Part shown: positions 36,235 through 45,411 of the stretch, one piece after another
Layout: each line of letters starts with the position of its first letter
How positions within the stretch are numbered: the first letter of the stretch is position 1
NCBI GenBank assembly: GCA_029071325.1
Contig: JAIEAP010000042.1
Coordinates: 124,001 to 188,000 of the forward strand
DNA: 64,000 nt
Reading direction: 5' to 3'
From: Lachnospiraceae bacterium
GTDB taxonomy: Bacteria; Bacillota; Clostridia; Lachnospirales; Lachnospiraceae
The notes under the pieces: model-generated
Told to the model about the DNA's origin: nothing
Databases searched by the model: none
What the model saw: the letters and a program-made list of their open reading frames with translations, nothing else
Position numbers and translations under genes: made by a program

Positions 36235-37698
36235 TTACATGCCCCAACCTTTCAGATAATTATAGATATTCTCATATCTGCACTTGGAGCTCTTCCACGA
36301 GAAATCTTTTGCCATGCCACGGTCAATCATCTGATTCCACTGTTTCTTGCAGTCGAAGAAGATATGTTTGGAATAATTAATGACCGAAAGCATTTCTTCA
36401 CCGTGGTAATTCGTAAATGAGAATCCATCTCCGGTGTTTTCATATTCATTAAAGGGAATCACGGTATCCTTTAAGCCGCCGGTCTCACGGACAATGGGTA
36501 CTGTTCCGTAACGGAAGGAGATCAACTGGGTCAGTCCGCAGGGCTCAAACCGTGACGGCATCAGGAACGCATCCGCTGCTGCATAGAGCTTATGTGCCAG
36601 ATCGTCGGAATAACAGATATTTGCCGACACCTTATCCGGATACTTCCATGCATAGTAACGGAACATGTTCTCATACTGACCGTCTCCCGTACCGATCACT
36701 ACTAACTGGGTAAATTCGTCCACAATACGGTCAATCACAAAATTGATAAGATCCAGTCCCTTCTGGTCCGTCAGACGGGAAATCAATCCTATCATATATT
36801 TCTTCTTGTCTACCGTCAGCCCCAGATCCTCCTGAAGCCGAAGCTTATTGTTGATCTTCTTCTTGCGGAAGTTCTCTGCATCATAGGTGGTGTAAATTTT
36901 CGGATCTGTTGCAGGATTATATACGTCATAATCAATACCGTTGACGATTCCCTGCATATCATAGTGGCGCGCCGACAGCAGTCCGTCTAAGCCTTCCCCG
37001 TAATACGGCGTCTGAATCTCGTTGGCGTAGGTATCGCTGACGGTGGTAATATAATCCGCATAGACAAGACCGCCTTTGAGCATATTGGCATCCTTCTGGA
37101 ACTCCAGCTTATCAGGGGTAAAGAGCGAGCGGTCAAATCCGGTCAGCCCCTGCATGGTCTTAATATCCCACACACCCTGGAACTTCAGGTTGTGGATAGT
37201 CATCACGGATTTAATGCTCCGGTAGAATTCTCCGGCAGCAAACTCATTTTTGAGGTATACTGGAATCAATCCGGTCTCCCAGTCGTGACAGTGGATGATA
37301 TCAGGATGGAACCCGATCACCGGAAGCATGGATAATACAGCCTTGTCAAAGAATACAAACTTCTCTATATCATAACGGATATTGCCGTAGGGCACGAAAC
37401 ACTCAAAATATTCCTGATTGTCAATAAAGTAATATTTGATCCCGTCCATTTCATATTCCAGCACGCCGACATATTTGCTGGGAATATAAGAACCGCATCC
37501 CATATAAAAATGCGTCACATAACGGAACTGGTAACGGAAATGCTCCGGAATACAGGTATAGTTGGGAATTACAACACGGACATCCCAGTATTCCGGGTCG
37601 AATTCTTTAGGCAGCGCACCGCATACATCGGCAAGTCCGCCGGTTTTGATAAAAGGAACGCATTCTGATGCAGCAAATAAAATCTTTTTCTTTTCCAT
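36235..37698 (-). CDS. glgA: Glycogen synthase GlgA (GT5)
   Basis: ADP-glucose-dependent starch/glycogen synthase of 487 aa. The ADP-glucose-binding KTGGL motif is at residues 18-22, and the C-terminal EPCGLTQL...YGTVPIVRETGGL block is diagnostic for GT5. An AGGGGG-type site precedes the ATG. Other glycogen genes (glgC, glgD, glgB) are not in the window, so the gene stands alone. It follows metY by 35 bp and ends in a strong terminator. Confidence 0.95.
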   Translation of the reverse strand: MEKKKILFAASECVPFIKTGGLADVCGALPKEFDPEYWDVRVVIPNYTCIPEHFRYQFRYVTHFYMGCGSYIPSKYVGVLEYEMDGIKYYFIDNQEYFECFVPYGNIRYDIEKFVFFDKAVLSMLPVIGFHPDIIHCHDWETGLIPVYLKNEFAAGEFYRSIKSVMTIHNLKFQGVWDIKTMQGLTGFDRSLFTPDKLEFQKDANMLKGGLVYADYITTVSDTYANEIQTPYYGEGLDGLLSARHYDMQGIVNGIDYDVYNPATDPKIYTTYDAENFRKKKINNKLRLQEDLGLTVDKKKYMIGLISRLTDQKGLDLINFVIDRIVDEFTQLVVIGTGDGQYENMFRYYAWKYPDKVSANICYSDDLAHKLYAAADAFLMPSRFEPCGLTQLISFRYGTVPIVRETGGLKDTVIPFNEYENTGDGFSFTNYHGEEMLSVINYSKHIFFDCKKQWNQMIDRGMAKDFSWKSSKCRYENIYNYLKGWGM

Positions 37699-37733
37699 AA
37701 TAGGATTACCCCCTTAATTTGATAAAATATATG

Positions 37734-39017
37734 TCACACCGATTGCAATGCCTGTTCCAGATCGGCAATGATGTCATCAATATGTTCTGTTCCGACGGAA
37801 AAACGAATAAGGTCCGGCGCTATGCCTGACTCTTTTAACTGTTCGTCTGTCATCTGCCGGTGCGTATGGCTTGCCGGATGCAATACACAGGTCCTGGAAT
37901 CCGCCACATGGGTTACGATCGCCGCCAACTTCAGACGATCCATAAATGCAACGGATACATCCCTTCCGCCCTTAAGACCAAAGGAAACTACACCGCAGGT
38001 GCCGTTTGGCATATATTTGCATGCCAGTTCATAATACCGGTTGCTCTTTAAGCCCGCATAATTAACCCAGGCAACCTTCTCATGCCCTTCCAGATACTCT
38101 GCCACTGCCAGCGCATTGGAACAATGTCTCGGAACTCTTAAGTGCAGCGTCTCCAGACCGACATTCAGCAGGAATGCATTCATAGGCGACTGGATGGAAC
38201 CCAGATCCCTCATCAACTGCGCCGTTGCCTTCTGGATAAAAGCCAGTCTGCCAAACTTCTCGGCGTATACGATGCCATGATAGGATTCATCCGGCTGTGT
38301 CAGTCCCGGGAATTTGTCGGCATGCGCCATCCAGTCAAAATTACCGCTGTCCACAATACAGCCACCTACTGACATGGCGTGACCATCCATATACTTGGTG
38401 GTAGAATGGGTTACGATATCCGCGCCCCATTCAAAGGGACGGCAGTTGACAGGCGTCGCAAATGTATTATCTACGATCAGAGGCACACCGTGAGCATGTG
38501 CCAGCGCAGCAAATTTTTCAATATCCAGGACGACCAGAGAGGGGTTGGAAATCGTCTCTGCCAGAACCGCTTTCGTATTCGGACGAAACGCCTTCGACAA
38601 TTCCTCGACAGAGGCATCGGGATCTACGAAGGTACATGCGATGCCCTGCTTTTGTAAGGTGATTCCCAGCAGATTAAACGTACCGCCGTAAAGGGAATTG
38701 GAAGCGACAATATGGTCGCCTGCCTCACAGATATTAAATACCGCAAAATAGTTGGCGGCCTGTCCGGAAGAAGTAAGCATTGCCGCGATACCGCCCTCCA
38801 GTTCCGCAATTTTTGCGGCAACTGCATCGTTAGTAGGATTCTGAAGTCTGGTGTAGAAGTATCCTGCGTCCTCCAGATCAAACAGGCGTCCCATCTGATC
38901 ACTGTTATCATACTTAAAAGTAGTACTCTGGTAAATCGGGAGTACACGCGGCTCTCCCTTGGACGGCTTCCAGCCGGACTGGATGCACTTGGTCTCAATA
39001 TGATATGAATTACTCAT
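37734..39017 (-). CDS. metY: O-acetylhomoserine aminocarboxypropyltransferase
   Basis: PLP-dependent sulfhydrylase of 427 aa that makes homocysteine (or cysteine) from O-acetylhomoserine and sulfide. The Schiff-base lysine lies in THSTTKYMDGHA near residue 210, and the MetY-type start HIETKCIQSGWKP and QNPTNDAVAAKIA motif are visible. An AAGGAG site precedes ATG 39017. I found no T-box or SAM riboswitch in the short 92-bp upstream gap, which holds a terminator-like hairpin for yebC instead. Confidence 0.93.
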   Translation of the reverse strand: MSNSYHIETKCIQSGWKPSKGEPRVLPIYQSTTFKYDNSDQMGRLFDLEDAGYFYTRLQNPTNDAVAAKIAELEGGIAAMLTSSGQAANYFAVFNICEAGDHIVASNSLYGGTFNLLGITLQKQGIACTFVDPDASVEELSKAFRPNTKAVLAETISNPSLVVLDIEKFAALAHAHGVPLIVDNTFATPVNCRPFEWGADIVTHSTTKYMDGHAMSVGGCIVDSGNFDWMAHADKFPGLTQPDESYHGIVYAEKFGRLAFIQKATAQLMRDLGSIQSPMNAFLLNVGLETLHLRVPRHCSNALAVAEYLEGHEKVAWVNYAGLKSNRYYELACKYMPNGTCGVVSFGLKGGRDVSVAFMDRLKLAAIVTHVADSRTCVLHPASHTHRQMTDEQLKESGIAPDLIRFSVGTEHIDDIIADLEQALQSV

Positions 39018-39062
39018 GGTTAGTTAAACTCCTTTATCTTACTTCCTCATCGGCTGCGGCAA

Positions 39063-39101
39063 CGAAAAATGCCTGCATCTATCCATAATGACAAATGCAG
39101 G
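39063..39101 (-). terminator. Probable terminator after yebC
   Basis: CCTGCAT (39072-39078) and ATGCAGG (39095-39101) flank a 16-nt loop; on the minus strand the stem is followed by CATTTTTCG. It lies just past the yebC stop. Confidence 0.6.
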
Positions 39102-39109
39102 TGTTCGGT

Positions 39110-39838
39110 CTATTCTTCCCAATTGTGGTATACTTCCTGGACATCGTCATCTTCATCCAGAAAATCCAGAATTCTCTGGATATTGGTCAGATCCTTCTCA
39201 TCGGTCAGAGACACATAATTCTGAGGAATCATGGTCACTTCGGCGCTTGCCATAGAAAGTCCTTCGGCTTCCAGAGCCTCTCTCACTGCGCTGAAAGCAT
39301 CCGGTTCCGTGATGATCTCGAAGCTGTCGTCTTCCTCGGAAAAGTCCTCAGCGCCAGCGTCCAGCGCCAACATCATAAGGTCGTCCGCATCCTTCTCGCA
39401 GTCTTCCTTGGCAATGATGATCTGCCCTTTTTTATCAAATAAATACGATACGCAGCCTTGTGTTCCGATGCTTCCCTGTCCCTTGGAAAATGCATTGCGG
39501 ACATTTGCAGCAGTACGGTTCTTATTGTCCGTAAGGGCATCCACAATAATAGCAATTCCGCTGGGCCCGTAGCCTTCATATGTAACCTGCACATAATTTA
39601 CGGAGTCGATATCCCCCGCCGCTTTCTTGATTCCGCGGTCTATGGTATCGTTTGGCATATTGTTTGCCTTCGCTTTGGCGATCACATCCCGCAGTCTGCT
39701 GTTGTTGGCCGGGTCGGGACCGCCTTCCTTTACGGCAATGGCAATCTCTCGTCCGATTATTGTAAATATTTTGCCCTTCGCAGCATCGTTTTTTTCTTTC
39801 TTATGCTTGATGTTGGCAAATTTTGAATGTCCTGACAT
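39110..39838 (-). CDS. yebC: YebC/PmpR-family regulator (TACO1-like)
   Basis: A 242-aa protein of the YebC family ([23 protein letters not shown]). Classically treated as a transcription regulator (PmpR), it has more recently been linked to translation at proline-rich stretches, as for mitochondrial TACO1. The three-domain fold and length are normal. An AGAGGAAC site precedes the ATG. In other clades it neighbours ruvC; here it lies between the CBS protein and metY. Confidence 0.94.
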   Translation of the reverse strand: MSGHSKFANIKHKKEKNDAAKGKIFTIIGREIAIAVKEGGPDPANNSRLRDVIAKAKANNMPNDTIDRGIKKAAGDIDSVNYVQVTYEGYGPSGIAIIVDALTDNKNRTAANVRNAFSKGQGSIGTQGCVSYLFDKKGQIIIAKEDCEKDADDLMMLALDAGAEDFSEEDDSFEIITEPDAFSAVREALEAEGLSMASAEVTMIPQNYVSLTDEKDLTNIQRILDFLDEDDDVQEVYHNWEE

Positions 39839-39889
39839 AAAATGTTCCTCTTTTCTCCTGCTCTTCTTTTTGCTTATTTTACCATTTTT

Positions 39890-40810
39890 TCATGCTTCTG
39901 GCAAGACGCTTGTCTTGGCATCGCCCTCATGCTGATCCTGCATAGGGATCACATGTACCTTCTGTATGATCTTATCCTCCACGGTCAGTACCTCAAAAAT
40001 GTAATTCTTATATTCTAACCGGAAGCTTTCATGGTCATTGGGAATCTTATCAATACGTGAAATGATAAAGCCGTTTAAGGTATCATAATCTTCATCCTCA
40101 AAATCCAGTTCCAGCACCTCTCCCATTTCATCTAAAGGCGTCATGCCCTTCATAAGATAGCTTCCGTCCGGCATTTCCTCAATAAAGACATCCTCCGTGT
40201 CATGTTCATCGAAAATGTTGCCCACGATTTCCTCGATGATGTCCTCCATTGCCACCAGACCTGCTGTCTGTCCGTATTCATCCACTACAATGGCAAGATG
40301 ATTTTTTGCCGCTTGCATTTCCTGGAAGAGAGCGTTGATATTCCGGGTTTCCGGAATGAAGTCTGCCTCCAGCACCAGACCGTCAATATCTTTGATCGGT
40401 GTCTGCATCAGCGTATGATCCTGGCTTTTTGCCAATGCTTCCTTGATATGTAATACTCCGATAATATTGTCTATGTTATCCAGATATACCGGAAATCTAG
40501 AATTAGGGCTGTCTACCATAACAGAGATGGCTTCCTCAAAGGTACTCTCACCATCCAGCGCAATCATATTTTTGCGATGAGTCATGATATCTTTGGCCTC
40601 TTTGTCTCCGAATGCAAAGATATTATGAATCATTTCCGCCTCATTTTCCAGAAGGACTCCCTGTTCATGTCCCTCTTTCACCATGGAGATAATCTCCTCC
40701 TCTGTCACATCTTCTGTGTCTACAAAGGGAAGCTTGCGAAATGTCTTGCGGAAGGGTTCCCTCATTTTACGGAACCATCCTGTCGTATTCGGACTCCCAT
40801 CATCATCCAT
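39890..40810 (-). CDS. CorC/HlyC-type CBS-domain protein (soluble)
   Basis: A 306-aa protein with paired CBS domains (MTHRKNMIALDGESTFEEAI near 80 and FIPETRNINALFQEM near 155) and a C-terminal CorC_HlyC domain (GFIISRIDKIP). Usual family members begin with a DUF21 (CNNM) membrane domain; this one lacks it, so it resembles soluble CorC and may modulate Mg2+/Co2+ efflux. No separate DUF21 protein is encoded nearby. A GGAGACAGG site precedes ATG 40810. Confidence 0.85.
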   Translation of the reverse strand: MDDDGSPNTTGWFRKMREPFRKTFRKLPFVDTEDVTEEEIISMVKEGHEQGVLLENEAEMIHNIFAFGDKEAKDIMTHRKNMIALDGESTFEEAISVMVDSPNSRFPVYLDNIDNIIGVLHIKEALAKSQDHTLMQTPIKDIDGLVLEADFIPETRNINALFQEMQAAKNHLAIVVDEYGQTAGLVAMEDIIEEIVGNIFDEHDTEDVFIEEMPDGSYLMKGMTPLDEMGEVLELDFEDEDYDTLNGFIISRIDKIPNDHESFRLEYKNYIFEVLTVEDKIIQKVHVIPMQDQHEGDAKTSVLPEA

Positions 40811-40841
40811 TTGTTTCCTGTCTCCTTTATTCTATATTTCA

Positions 40842-40877
40842 TAACTGTTCAGAACCCCATGTGGTCCTGAACAGTTA
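40842..40877. repeat. Perfect hairpin upstream of the CBS gene
   Basis: TAACTGTTCAG (40842-40852) and CTGAACAGTTA (40867-40877) form an 11-bp perfect stem, extended to about 14 pairs with one mismatch around a 6-nt loop. Neither strand has a T-run next to it, so it is more likely an operator or leader hairpin than a terminator. Confidence 0.6.
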
Positions 40878-40920
40878 CCATATTTCTGAAAATATAACAT
40901 TTTAGGCATGATTAGTCAAG

Positions 40921-41268
40921 CTATGTATATAATTCCAGGCTAATCTGCAGTGCCTTGTCGACTTTTGTCAGAATACCACCCTCCAGATGGCATACCTTAT
41001 CCTTCAGTCTCGACTTATCAATCGTGCGCAGTTGTTCCAGCAGAATGACGGAATTTTTCATAATATTATATTGTTGCGCGCTGAGCTCTACATGTGTGGG
41101 GAGCTTTGCCTTATTCATCTGTGAGGTGATGGCCGCACAGATGATGGTAGGACTGTGACGGTTGCCCACATCATTCTGAATGATCAGCACCGGACGTATT
41201 CCCCCCTGCTCCGAGCCTACCACCGGACGTAAATCCGCATAAAAAATATCTCCGCGTCTAATCGTCAT
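40921..41268 (-). CDS. mazF: MazF/EndoA-family mRNA interferase
   Basis: A 115-aa PemK/MazF-type endoribonuclease ([29 protein letters not shown]; later [16 protein letters not shown]), close in pattern to Bacillus EndoA (NdoA), which cuts mRNA at UACAU. As in Bacillus it follows alr. The small ribbon-helix-helix antitoxin gene usually found between them is absent: only 75 bp separate alr and mazF. That gap holds a promoter of its own and a GGAG site 9 nt before the ATG. Confidence 0.93.
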   Translation of the reverse strand: MTIRRGDIFYADLRPVVGSEQGGIRPVLIIQNDVGNRHSPTIICAAITSQMNKAKLPTHVELSAQQYNIMKNSVILLEQLRTIDKSRLKDKVCHLEGGILTKVDKALQISLELYT

Positions 41269-41311
41269 ATTTCATCACTCCATATAAAAGGTTTTACGTT
41301 AAGTATTGCCA

Positions 41312-41340
41312 ATTTTATCGAGTGTATACTATTTGCACAA
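41312..41340 (-). promoter_or_regulatory. Predicted promoter of mazF
   Basis: Minus-strand TTGTGC (41335-41340) and TAAAAT (41312-41317) with a 17-bp spacer lie in the short alr-mazF gap, suggesting that mazF can be expressed apart from alr. Confidence 0.5.
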
Positions 41341-41343
41341 AAA

Positions 41344-42501
41344 TTATGTTTGCGTCTCTGACACAACACCGCCCCCATCATAGATGCGGGGGATCCGCCG
41401 GCCCAGGCAGCAGACAAACTCATAATTGAAGCGCCCGGACAAATCTCCAAGCGTCTCTATGGTAAGAACCGCATCCCGGCTCCTGCCGACCAGCGTAACA
41501 CACGTTCCTGTCGTAACATCGGGAATGTGCGTCACATCGACCATGAACTGATCCATGCATACCCTTCCCAAAATCGGAGCCTTCTGCCCGTTTATCAGTA
41601 CATACCCCCTGCCGGACAGGCTTCTGGGATACCCGTCCCCATAACCCACCGGAACGGTGGCTACTTTGGTGTCTCTGTCTGTCGTATAGGTCCCGCCATA
41701 ACTGATGTGCCTGCCTGCCGGGAGTGTTTTTACATAACTGACATGGCTTTTCAGTTCCAGGGCAGGCGTCAGTGTAATATTCTCTTTCATCACTTCGTCG
41801 GAGGGCCATAATCCATAAATGGAAATACCTGCACGCACCACATCCATATTCGCATCCGGAATGTCAATGATCCCTGCACTGTTGGAGCAGTGATGCAGCC
41901 GAAAGCTGACATGTTCCGCTTCGCACAGCGCGATCATACGGGAAAAGGCATCCATCTGCACTTTTGTGAATGTCTTGTCTGTCTCATCCGCTTTGGAAAA
42001 GTGTGTGAAGATTCCCTCCATTATCATATGCGGAAGCGCTGCAATCTGCGCTATCTCCTGTGCCGCGTCCGGGCATACTTCATAGCCGATGCGGCTCATG
42101 CCGGTATCCACGGCAATGTGTACCGCCACATCCCGCTTAAGCTTCTGTGCTGCCGCTGAGAGCGCACGGGCAGCTTCCAGGGAGCATACGGCAGGCTGCA
42201 ATCCCTCAGCCACGATGGTGGGGGCCTGCTCCGGGAAAGTCAGTCCCAGAAGCAAAATGGGCTTATTTACCCCGGCGCGGCGGAGTTCTGCTCCCTCCTC
42301 CACCGTCGCCACGCAGAAGCCCTGGACATATTCCAGTGGTTCTAAGACGCGGGCAAGTGCTACAGCCCCATGTCCGTATGCGTCTGCCTTGATCACTGCG
42401 AACATTTTGGTATGCTCTGCCAGCAGACGGTGCATCGCCTCCATATTGGAAAGGACAGCGTCCAGATGAATCGCTGCATATACCCTTTTATATTCCTTCA
42501 T
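41344..42501 (-). CDS. alr: Alanine racemase
   Basis: PLP-dependent enzyme of 385 aa converting L- to D-alanine for peptidoglycan. The PLP lysine lies in VIKADAYGHGA near residue 38, and the second catalytic Tyr lies in HISYGGTYTT near residue 262. The substrate loop CMDQFMVDV is near residue 310. The start overlaps the end of nnr by 14 bp. The order nnr-alr-mazF is typical of Firmicutes. Confidence 0.96.
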   Translation of the reverse strand: MKEYKRVYAAIHLDAVLSNMEAMHRLLAEHTKMFAVIKADAYGHGAVALARVLEPLEYVQGFCVATVEEGAELRRAGVNKPILLLGLTFPEQAPTIVAEGLQPAVCSLEAARALSAAAQKLKRDVAVHIAVDTGMSRIGYEVCPDAAQEIAQIAALPHMIMEGIFTHFSKADETDKTFTKVQMDAFSRMIALCEAEHVSFRLHHCSNSAGIIDIPDANMDVVRAGISIYGLWPSDEVMKENITLTPALELKSHVSYVKTLPAGRHISYGGTYTTDRDTKVATVPVGYGDGYPRSLSGRGYVLINGQKAPILGRVCMDQFMVDVTHIPDVTTGTCVTLVGRSRDAVLTIETLGDLSGRFNYEFVCCLGRRIPRIYDGGGVVSETQT

Positions 42502-44017
42502 GAATATTCACCTCCGTACGAGCCTCCAGCTCTGACCACACACGGGGCAGTCCTTCCAGGATACCTGATGCCAAGAGCCCATGCACACCGGTATCTTTTG
42601 CCATGAGATCCCCTGCCCTGCCATGGATATATACGCCCAAGGGCGCGGCTTTATCACAGGGAATTCCCTGGGCAGCCAGACTGCCGATGATACCGCTTAA
42701 GATATCCCCGCTTCCGGCAGTCGCCATGCCGTTATTGCCGGTAGTGTTCAGACAGGTACTGCGGTATGGTACTGCCGTAACCGTTCTGGCATCCTTGAGC
42801 ACACAGATCACATTATATTCACGGGCAAATTCCTCTGCCACAGAAATTACATTTTCCCGAATATAGGATACGGCAAGACCGGACAGACGCGCCATTTCTC
42901 CGAGATGCGGCGTCAGGATAAGCTCTGTGTGGGGCTTTAAGAGCTGTCCGGTATCCTCTGCGATAATATTGAGGGCATCTGCATCCACCACCACGGGCAC
43001 CGCAGCATTTTTCAGAGTCATCGCTACAAGACGGTGAGCGGTATCTCCGGTGCCAAGCCCGGGTCCGATCACAATGACGTCTGCCCAGCTCAATGCTTCA
43101 TTGATGGTGGCGCTGTCAATTTTTCGTTCCTGATAAGTGGTCAGGATTGCTTCCGGCACCGATGTCTGCAGGATGACGCGGTTTTCTTCCGGGCTGACTA
43201 TGCGCACCAGCCCGCAGCCACTGCGATAGGCGGCTGTGGCGCTTAAGACAGCGGCTCCCGCCATATTGACGCTGCCTGCAATGAGAAGGACTTTGCCAAA
43301 TGTTCCTTTGTGTCCATTGATGCTGCGTTCCAGCCACGGGCCACAGTCAGCCATAGTCCATGCACATACGGTTGGCTTTTTTTCCAGCCAGCTATGCGCG
43401 CCGATACCGATATCACAGACCATGATCCTGCCGCAGGCGGAATTTCCCGGGGAGAGAAGCATTCCGATCTTCCGGTACGCAAAGGTCACGGTAAGATCGG
43501 CCTGAAAGGCACAACCCATAATCTGACCGTCATCCGCTGATACTCCAGACGGAATGTCTATGGCAGCCTTATATCCCCGACATTGATTCATGCGTTCCAC
43601 ACACGCGGCCATGGCGCCTTCCAGTTTTCTGGACAGACCAATACCGAACAGTGCATCCACGACCAGCGCCTGCTCATCCTCCTCAAGAATCTCATCTGTC
43701 TCCGGCACGTCATATTTCTGCAGGATCTGATACTGCTGAGCGGCTTGCGGACTGAGTTTTTTCTTATCACCCGCCAGATAAAAGCGAACAGAAATCCCAC
43801 GCAAAAAAAGCAGTCGTGCCACTGCCATGCCGTCTCCGCCGTTATTTCCGGTTCCACATACCACAAGCACGCGCTTCATAGGTATGTTCTGTTTATACAG
43901 CGCATCTACAAAACACAATGCTGCACGCTCCATCAAAACCATGGAAGGAATCTGAAAATGGGTGCTTGTATTTTCATCACACATTTTCATTTCCCTGGAA
44001 TTCACCAGATATTCCAT
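42488..44017 (-). CDS. nnr: Bifunctional NAD(P)H-hydrate epimerase / ADP-dependent dehydratase
   Basis: A 509-aa fusion that repairs hydrated NAD(P)H. The N-terminal YjeF_N epimerase (VVCGTGNNGGDGMAVARLL near residue 52) is joined to the C-terminal ribokinase-like dehydratase (LTPHLGEMARLSG near 360; TTGNNGMATAGSGDILSGIIG near 428). An ACP synthase gene (acpS) often precedes it in relatives; here a coiled-coil protein gene does, ending 2 bp upstream. Confidence 0.95.
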   Translation of the reverse strand: MEYLVNSREMKMCDENTSTHFQIPSMVLMERAALCFVDALYKQNIPMKRVLVVCGTGNNGGDGMAVARLLFLRGISVRFYLAGDKKKLSPQAAQQYQILQKYDVPETDEILEEDEQALVVDALFGIGLSRKLEGAMAACVERMNQCRGYKAAIDIPSGVSADDGQIMGCAFQADLTVTFAYRKIGMLLSPGNSACGRIMVCDIGIGAHSWLEKKPTVCAWTMADCGPWLERSINGHKGTFGKVLLIAGSVNMAGAAVLSATAAYRSGCGLVRIVSPEENRVILQTSVPEAILTTYQERKIDSATINEALSWADVIVIGPGLGTGDTAHRLVAMTLKNAAVPVVVDADALNIIAEDTGQLLKPHTELILTPHLGEMARLSGLAVSYIRENVISVAEEFAREYNVICVLKDARTVTAVPYRSTCLNTTGNNGMATAGSGDILSGIIGSLAAQGIPCDKAAPLGVYIHGRAGDLMAKDTGVHGLLASGILEGLPRVWSELEARTEVNIHEGI

Positions 44018-44019
44018 TG

Positions 44020-44652
44020 TTAATTCTCCTTCTTGCCCTGCAGCCGTTCTTCATCCTCTTCCTTCAGATCAAAAAGATCCAGAATCTGCGCGCCAAATAT
44101 ATCATGCATGTAAGAATAGATCTGACGGTTGTTGATTTCACGGTTCTGCTTTTTGATGATATTTTTCTTAAGGTCAATGCGTACCTGAGTGATCCATTCC
44201 GTAATTTCATCAATCTCGCTGACATTATCGCGAAGCTTCTGATAGCAGAATTGCATCGTGGATATCATCAATGTGCGGTTCGTCTCCTGTATCTTACGGG
44301 GGAGTTCCATCAGCTCATCCTCAGATTCTTCGATTCTGCCGTTGATTTCATCGATGAGCCGTCTGTCTTCCTCAAGTTTGCGTGAAGAGATATCATTGAT
44401 ATTTTCCTCATGCGTACCTTCCATATTCTGCACGATATTTTCCATGAGCTTTGCTTTGGTTTTCTTGAGATCCTTGACGTCATTATTCAACTGTCCCTGA
44501 CGTTCCAGCAATTCATTTAAGGCCGCCTCCTGTACCTTCACATTCTGAGGCTTCCCATTTAATGCAAAGACTCTGTGCCACTTCTGATCCAAAACCAGAA
44601 TAGGAACCTTTTTCTGGGCAAGAGCCTCCAGATACTCTTTTTCATCCTTCAC
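44020..44652 (-). CDS. Conserved coiled-coil protein of unknown function
   Basis: A 210-aa, highly charged cytoplasmic protein. Residues 1-40 include the segment VPILVLDQKWHRVF. A long predicted coiled coil (about 45-125, rich in Glu, Lys and Leu) follows, and a C-terminal part ends with HDIFGAQILDLFDLKEEDEE. I do not recognise a named family. It lies between rex and nnr with a 2-bp gap to nnr, so it is probably cotranscribed with rex, nnr and alr. It has no membrane segment. Confidence 0.78.
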   Translation of the reverse strand: MKDEKEYLEALAQKKVPILVLDQKWHRVFALNGKPQNVKVQEAALNELLERQGQLNNDVKDLKKTKAKLMENIVQNMEGTHEENINDISSRKLEEDRRLIDEINGRIEESEDELMELPRKIQETNRTLMISTMQFCYQKLRDNVSEIDEITEWITQVRIDLKKNIIKKQNREINNRQIYSYMHDIFGAQILDLFDLKEEDEERLQGKKEN

Positions 44653-44670
44653 GCCGTCACCTCCGGACTT

Positions 44671-45315
44671 TTATGCTTTACGTTTATCTTTGCTTTGTAC
44701 AATATTATATGACAACTGCATCAAACTGTCAGATAGATGTACATTTTCTACCACCACATCCCGATCCAGCAGATCCAGGTCCACATGAGCGAAATTCCAG
44801 ATGGCATGAACCCCCAGCTCCACCAGTTGATTTGCCACTGCATCCGCATTTTCCTTGGGCATGGTCAGTGCGGCAATATCTACTTTGTGCGTGTGGACAA
44901 ACTCCGCCAGCCGATCCACCATCTCAATCCGGTTGCCGCGGATGGACTTCCCGCACAGCGCCGGATCCACATCAAAGAGACCAACAATCACAAATCCGAG
45001 TTTCTCAAACTTCATATAATTGGCCAACGCCTGTCCCAGATTGCCTGCGCCGATCACAATGATATTGTGCTGCTCATTCAGTCCCATGATCTTGCCGATC
45101 TCTTCATAGAGATATTTCACATTATAACCGTATCCCTGCTGTCCGAATCCGCCAAAATTATTCAGGTCCTGACGGATCTGGGAAGCGGTCACCTTCATAC
45201 GGCTGCTCAGTTCATTGGACGAGATACGCTCCACACCATCGTCCAAAAGCTCCCCCAGATAACGGTAATACCGGGGCATTCTTCGTATCACTGCCTGTGA
45301 TATTTCCTTGCTCAT
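44671..45315 (-). CDS. rex: Redox-sensing transcriptional repressor Rex
   Basis: A 214-aa NADH-responsive repressor of fermentation and electron-transfer genes. The N-terminal winged helix (MPRYYRYLGELLDDGVERISSNELSSRM; QIRQDLNNFGGFGQQGYGY) and the Rossmann domain (VIGAGNLGQALANY near residue 86) are intact. A Rex-type operator (45383-45398) and a good promoter lie just upstream, indicating autoregulation. Confidence 0.96.
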   Translation of the reverse strand: MSKEISQAVIRRMPRYYRYLGELLDDGVERISSNELSSRMKVTASQIRQDLNNFGGFGQQGYGYNVKYLYEEIGKIMGLNEQHNIIVIGAGNLGQALANYMKFEKLGFVIVGLFDVDPALCGKSIRGNRIEMVDRLAEFVHTHKVDIAALTMPKENADAVANQLVELGVHAIWNFAHVDLDLLDRDVVVENVHLSDSLMQLSYNIVQSKDKRKA

Positions 45316-45352
45316 GTCCCTTTATTCCTCCTGTAAGCAATACACTAGATTA

Positions 45353-45398
45353 ATTATAGCACTTGCCTGATATCTGTCAATGTGTTAAAGATTTAACT
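45353..45398 (-). promoter_or_regulatory. rex promoter with Rex operator
   Basis: Minus-strand TTGACA (45375-45380) and TATAAT (45353-45358) have a 16-bp spacer. The palindrome TGTTAAAGATTTAACT (45383-45398) abuts the -35 and matches the Clostridial Rex consensus TTGTTAA-N4-TTAACAA at 12 of 14 positions. Confidence 0.75.
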
Positions 45399-45411
45399 AT
45401 CTGAATGGTAA

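Noticed and set aside
39018-39109. SAM riboswitch or T-box before metY
   Set aside because: The gap is only 92 bp and its hairpin plus T-run fits the end of yebC; no aptamer-like sequence is seen.
41265-41450. Possible antitoxin between alr and mazF
   Set aside because: The 61-codon frame lies mostly inside alr in another frame and shows no ribbon-helix-helix or acidic antitoxin features.
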